In this document: piece after piece, positions 31,551-34,825 of the stretch
Layout of the letters: every line of letters starts with the position of its first letter
How positions within the stretch are numbered: position 1 is the stretch's first letter
The notes under the pieces: generated by a model
The model's database searches: none
Told to the model about the DNA's origin: nothing
The model's input: only the letters and a program-made list of their open reading frames with translations
Program-made: the position numbers and the translations under genes
Assembly (NCBI GenBank): GCA_038207585.1
Contig: JBBQZP010000036.1
Coordinates: forward strand, 1 to 34,825
DNA from: JBBQZP01 sp038207585
Lineage (GTDB): Bacteria; Pseudomonadota; Alphaproteobacteria; Rhodobacterales; Rhodobacteraceae
Direction: 5' to 3'
DNA: 34,825 bases

Positions 31551-32804
31551 TCAGAAGTGACGGGCCGCCTGGAGCGCGAGGCCCGCACCGACCGACCCCA
31601 GCATGTCGCCGGTGGCGATGGGCACGCCGGGAAGGGCTTTGCCCACCACGGCGCGCAGGAGCGGCAGGCCACTGGAGCCGCCGGTCATGAAAACGGTGCC
31701 GATCTGGTCTGGGCGGATGCCTGCTGAAGCCAGCACGGCCGCGATGGTACCGGCGATGCGGGCGACGGGGTCTTCGACCGACGCCTCGAACGCCGCGCGG
31801 GTTGTCATCGGGTTTGGTCCGCCGGTAAGATCGGACAGGGTCAGCCGGGTGGCATCTGCATCCGAGAGCGCGATCTTTGCGGCCTCGATGCGCATGGCAA
31901 GCGCGTGTCCGGCGTGGGTGTTGACCACACGGATCATGCGGTCGATCAATTCGGGGCGGTCGGCCTGCAGCCGCAGCGCCTTGAGGTCGGACGCCGTGCG
32001 GGCGGTGTAGAGCGCATTGATCCGGTGCCAGGTAGCGAGATCGATGTAATAATGGCGGGGCATGAAACCTTTGGCACCCCCGGTTGTGGCACGAAACCCG
32101 AGGTGCGGCATAACCTCGGCCAGACTGAGCAGGCGGTCGAAATCGGTGCCACCGACGCGGATGCCGTCGTTGGCAAGAATGTCGCTTGCCCGGTCAGGGC
32201 GTTTTGCACGGTCTGGCCCGACCCTTACGACCGAGAAATCCGAGGTACCGCCACCGATATCGACGATCAGCACCAGTTCTTCCTGCGTAACGGTTTGCTC
32301 ATAGTGCAGCGCCGCCGCGATGGGTTCGAACTGGAAGGCGATGTCGGTGAAGCCTGCCTCGCGGGCGATGTCAGCAAGGGTGGATTGCGCCGCCGCGTCA
32401 CCTGCGGCGTCACCGTCGATGAAATGCACCGGGCGGCCAAGGATGGCGCGGGTTATGCTGGCCTGCGTGCCCGGTTGCGCGTCGAGGCGGGATTTCATGT
32501 GCTGGAAAAACCGCGCCAGCACCGTGCGAAATGGCACCGCGCGCCCGCCAAGGCGTGTTGTCTCGTGGATCAGCGCCGAGCCAAGCGTGCTTTTCAGCCC
32601 GCGCATCAGACGGCCCGGATCGCCCCGGACATAAGACGCAATGCCCACGCGCCCGAACTCTACCGCGCCATCGTCGGGCCAGAACACGGCCGAGGGAATG
32701 GTGGGGCTTTGGTCCTCCAGCGCGATCAGGCGCGCGCGGGGGCCGTCCGTCACGGCGACGGTGCTGTTGGAGGTGCCGAAATCAATGCCGCAAAAATTGG
32801 TCAT
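31551..32804 (-). CDS. Short Hsp70-family protein (YegD-like)
   Basis: A 417-residue protein made of the Hsp70/actin-type ATPase domain only. The first phosphate loop is GIDFGTSNSTVAVTD (residues 6-20), the second LVLIVDIGGGTSDFSVV (about 178-194), and the adenosine loop TVFMTGGSSGLPLLR (about 370-384). There is no substrate-binding domain or EEVD-type tail, as expected of YegD relatives. Its role is unknown: it may be an ATPase rather than a true chaperone. GGGGAA precedes the ATG. It is on the same strand as its neighbours but no DnaJ or GrpE is nearby. Confidence 0.88.
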   Translation of the reverse strand: MTNFCGIDFGTSNSTVAVTDGPRARLIALEDQSPTIPSAVFWPDDGAVEFGRVGIASYVRGDPGRLMRGLKSTLGSALIHETTRLGGRAVPFRTVLARFFQHMKSRLDAQPGTQASITRAILGRPVHFIDGDAAGDAAAQSTLADIAREAGFTDIAFQFEPIAAALHYEQTVTQEELVLIVDIGGGTSDFSVVRVGPDRAKRPDRASDILANDGIRVGGTDFDRLLSLAEVMPHLGFRATTGGAKGFMPRHYYIDLATWHRINALYTARTASDLKALRLQADRPELIDRMIRVVNTHAGHALAMRIEAAKIALSDADATRLTLSDLTGGPNPMTTRAAFEASVEDPVARIAGTIAAVLASAGIRPDQIGTVFMTGGSSGLPLLRAVVGKALPGVPIATGDMLGSVGAGLALQAARHF

Positions 32805-32858
32805 GCTGTTCCCCGACGCGAGGGCGCGGGCGTAACCCAGAGCATCGCGTGCGTAAAG

Positions 32859-34205
32859 TCAAAGCGTCGGGCCGGGGGCGATTTTGCTGCCGTCGGTGAA
32901 GCGTGAGAGGCGGAAGCGCGCAAGATCATGCCCGGTGTCGCGGCCCATGACCAGATCGGCAACAACGCGACCCAAGCCCGGCCCGATCCCGAAGCCGTGG
33001 CCCGAAAGGCCGGTCGCGATGATCAGGCCCGGAATTGCTGCGACATGGTCGATGACCGGCACGATATCGGGCATCGTATCAATCATCCCCGCCCAGGCAC
33101 TGCGCAGTTTTGGGCGGCCAAGGCCCGGAAAGGCGCGCCCGAAGGCATCCTGCACCCGGCCCAGTGCAGCGAGGTTGGGCGCGGGGTTCAGGATGCGCAT
33201 CGCCTCGAAGGGCGAGGCTTGGTCCATCGCCCAGCGGCGCGGCGTGCCCCATGCGTCGGGAAAGCCCGCGGGGGCCTTTGGGCGGAAATGGGTGGAGCGG
33301 AAATCCTTTTTCAGAACGGGCAGATAGATGGCGATGTTACGAAGCGCATCGGGACCGGGAAAGAAATCATGCTCTGCCCCCGGTGCTATGGAATAGCCAC
33401 CATCGGCCCGCCTGCGAAAGGCAAAATCATCATCGGCGGCGTTGCCCGGAAAGATCTCGGGCATGGGTTCGGTGGCGGCCACGCTCGCCAGAACCGAAAG
33501 CTGCGGGAGATTGATGCCATGCCTGCGCGCGAACAGCGCCGACCACGCGCCGCCCGCCAGCACCACGCGGTCACAGGCGATGCGGCCTGCTTCCGTGATC
33601 ACCCCGGCCACGCGCCCCGCCGCCAGATCAAGCCCGCGCACGGCGCAGTTTTCCACCAGCACAGCGCCGCGCCGCACGGCCCCGGCGGCCAGCATCGGCA
33701 CCGCCACCCACGGCTCGGCGCGGGCATCAGAGGGCGTGATCAGACCGCCACGCCAAGGTGCCGCCGACCCCGAAAGCATCGACGCAGCCTCGCCCGCCGT
33801 CATCATACGGGTATCCAGACCGTGGGTGCGGGCGTGGGTCAGCCAATCCTCAAACCCTGCCATCTCGGCATCGGTCTTTGCCAGATAAACCACACCGGTC
33901 TGGCGAAAGCCCAGCCCCTCGCCAAGCTCTTGCGCCAGCGATTTCCAGATCCGCAGGGATTCCACCATGATCGGCAGTTCGTCCAGATCTCGCCCCTGCT
34001 GCCTTATCCAGCCCCAGTTTCGGCTGGATTGTTCGCCCGCAATCCGGCCCTTTTCGCACAGAACCACGCGCAGACCGCGTTCGGCCAGATGCCAGGCTGT
34101 CATCACGCCCATCACCCCGCCACCGATCACAACCACATCGCAAGACGCGGGCGGCGGGCCGGGGAAGCCGACGCGCGTGGCTGCGGAAATCGGGAACGGT
34201 GTCAT
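32859..34205 (-). CDS. FAD-dependent oxidoreductase, DAO family
   Basis: A 448-residue flavoprotein of the D-amino-acid oxidase / glycine oxidase type. The dinucleotide-binding fold DVVVIGGGVMGVMTAWHLAERG is at residues 23-44. RIAGEQSSRNWGWIRQQGRD is the FAD-site segment, and the C-terminal GLIIATGLSGHGFGIGPGLG closes the flavin pocket. It would oxidise an amine or amino acid; the substrate is unknown. The start is 1 base after the DUF3422 stop, so the two are co-transcribed. The Hsp70-like gene ends the cluster 54 bases later. Confidence 0.9.
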   Translation of the reverse strand: MTPFPISAATRVGFPGPPPASCDVVVIGGGVMGVMTAWHLAERGLRVVLCEKGRIAGEQSSRNWGWIRQQGRDLDELPIMVESLRIWKSLAQELGEGLGFRQTGVVYLAKTDAEMAGFEDWLTHARTHGLDTRMMTAGEAASMLSGSAAPWRGGLITPSDARAEPWVAVPMLAAGAVRRGAVLVENCAVRGLDLAAGRVAGVITEAGRIACDRVVLAGGAWSALFARRHGINLPQLSVLASVAATEPMPEIFPGNAADDDFAFRRRADGGYSIAPGAEHDFFPGPDALRNIAIYLPVLKKDFRSTHFRPKAPAGFPDAWGTPRRWAMDQASPFEAMRILNPAPNLAALGRVQDAFGRAFPGLGRPKLRSAWAGMIDTMPDIVPVIDHVAAIPGLIIATGLSGHGFGIGPGLGRVVADLVMGRDTGHDLARFRLSRFTDGSKIAPGPTL

Positions 34206-34206
34206 G

Positions 34207-34825
34207 TCACAGATGCTTGCGGATGCGCCGGACCATCAGCCAGACGCCCAGAATGACCAAGGGCGTCAGCGCGGCCAGCACCGTGCCCTTGCTCCACCCC
34301 ATCGGCTCGGCGAAAGGTTCCACCAGATAGGCGCCAAGGTTCACGGCGTAATAGCTGATCGCCACGGTTGACAGCCCTTCCACGGTGCGTTGCAGGCGCA
34401 GTTGCAGATCGGCGCGCTGATCCATGCTTTCCAGCAGTTTCTGGTTCTGGGCGCTGCGTTCCACATCAACCCGCGTGCGCAACAGTTCCGCCGCACGTTC
34501 GGCCCGTTCGGCCATGCCGCGAAGCCGGGTTTCGGCAGATTTCACGGTACGCATCGCGGGGTCATAGCGGCGCATCATGAATTCGCCAAAGGTCTGACGG
34601 CCGCCAAGGCGTTCTTCGCGCAAAACCTCGATGCGCTGGTTCACGATCGCCTCATAGGCACCCGTGGCGCCGAACCTGAACGAAAACTGCACGGCCAGAC
34701 TTTCGAGTTCCGCCGAAATCTCCAGCAGTTCATGCAGGGCGGTTTCGGGCGAGCGGTCGGACCCGTCCAGCGCCGACACCAGCGACGACAGCTTGGGATC
34801 CAGCGCGTTCAATTTGGCCGTCAAC
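34207..34825 (-). CDS. DUF3422 family protein, C-terminal part (cut by window edge)
   Basis: About 206 residues are visible in a frame open to the right edge, so the start lies outside the window; the family is about 420 residues. The visible part is helical and charged, with a likely coiled coil (about 40-150 in this fragment, including AEHAAELLRTR-like heptads). It ends with one or two membrane helices (YYAVNLGAYLVEPF; VLAALTPLVILGVWLMVRR). The layout fits DUF3422 membrane-anchored proteins as I know them. Function is unknown. Its stop is 1 base before the flavoprotein start. Confidence 0.8.
   Translation of the reverse strand, partial: LTAKLNALDPKLSSLVSALDGSDRSPETALHELLEISAELESLAVQFSFRFGATGAYEAIVNQRIEVLREERLGGRQTFGEFMMRRYDPAMRTVKSAETRLRGMAERAERAAELLRTRVDVERSAQNQKLLESMDQRADLQLRLQRTVEGLSTVAISYYAVNLGAYLVEPFAEPMGWSKGTVLAALTPLVILGVWLMVRRIRKHL

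Noticed and set aside
32928..34256. Plus-strand 442-codon open frame antisense to the flavoprotein
   Set aside because: Shadow frame; no family features.
1..34825. CRISPR arrays, tRNA or rRNA genes
   Set aside because: No regular direct repeats with spacers, and no tRNA cloverleaf or rRNA-like stretch was noticed in the few short intergenic gaps.

Overview
The window looks like chromosomal DNA of an alphaproteobacterium of the Rhodobacterales (Rhodobacter/Roseobacter relatives). It is GC-rich with dense operons and many 1-4 base start/stop overlaps. It carries a 14-subunit nuo operon interrupted by accessory genes typical of this order, including an Ala/Lys/Pro-rich extension on NuoE. No tRNA, rRNA, CRISPR array, transposase or phage gene was seen.

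Region 1 (1-20124, minus strand) is the complex I operon, read from nuoA at 20124 down to nuoN, which is cut by the left edge. The order is nuoA-B-C-D, an AT-rich foreign-looking gene, nuoE, a membrane protein with a NuoE-like tail, a small two-helix membrane protein, nuoF, a zinc-knuckle membrane protein, a DUF3291-type protein, a DUF5333-like protein, a lipoprotein, a 57-residue membrane ORF, two more DUF5333-like lipoproteins, nuoG, another lipoprotein, nuoH, nuoI, a carboxymuconolactone-decarboxylase-like protein, then nuoJ-K-L-M-N. All 14 subunits are present with their iron-sulfur and proton-channel residues. Twelve further genes are embedded among them, most with close or overlapping junctions.

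Region 2 (20349-22818, minus strand) is a three-gene set: a phosphoglycolate phosphatase, a DegT-type PLP aminotransferase and a secreted cysteine-rich protein. It ends in a hairpin just before the likely nuo promoter.

Region 3 (22921-26784, plus strand) is glmU-glmS-AlkD-like, an amino-sugar operon with a DNA alkylation repair gene overlapping its end. It diverges from gph.

Region 4 (26785-34825) holds a lipoprotein, moaA (molybdopterin), a 4CL-like acyl-CoA ligase, an M20 amidohydrolase, a YegD-like short Hsp70, a DAO-type FAD oxidoreductase and a DUF3422 protein cut by the right edge. Two copies of a ~100-base, three-hairpin intergenic repeat (26801-26899 and 31415-31513, opposite orientation) each lie just downstream of a gene and point the same way relative to it.

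The most unusual items are the low-GC gene wedged between nuoD and nuoE with overlaps on both sides, the three tandem two-cysteine lipoprotein paralogues before nuoG, the duplicated NuoE-tail domain, and the paired three-hairpin repeat whose differences fall almost only in loops.
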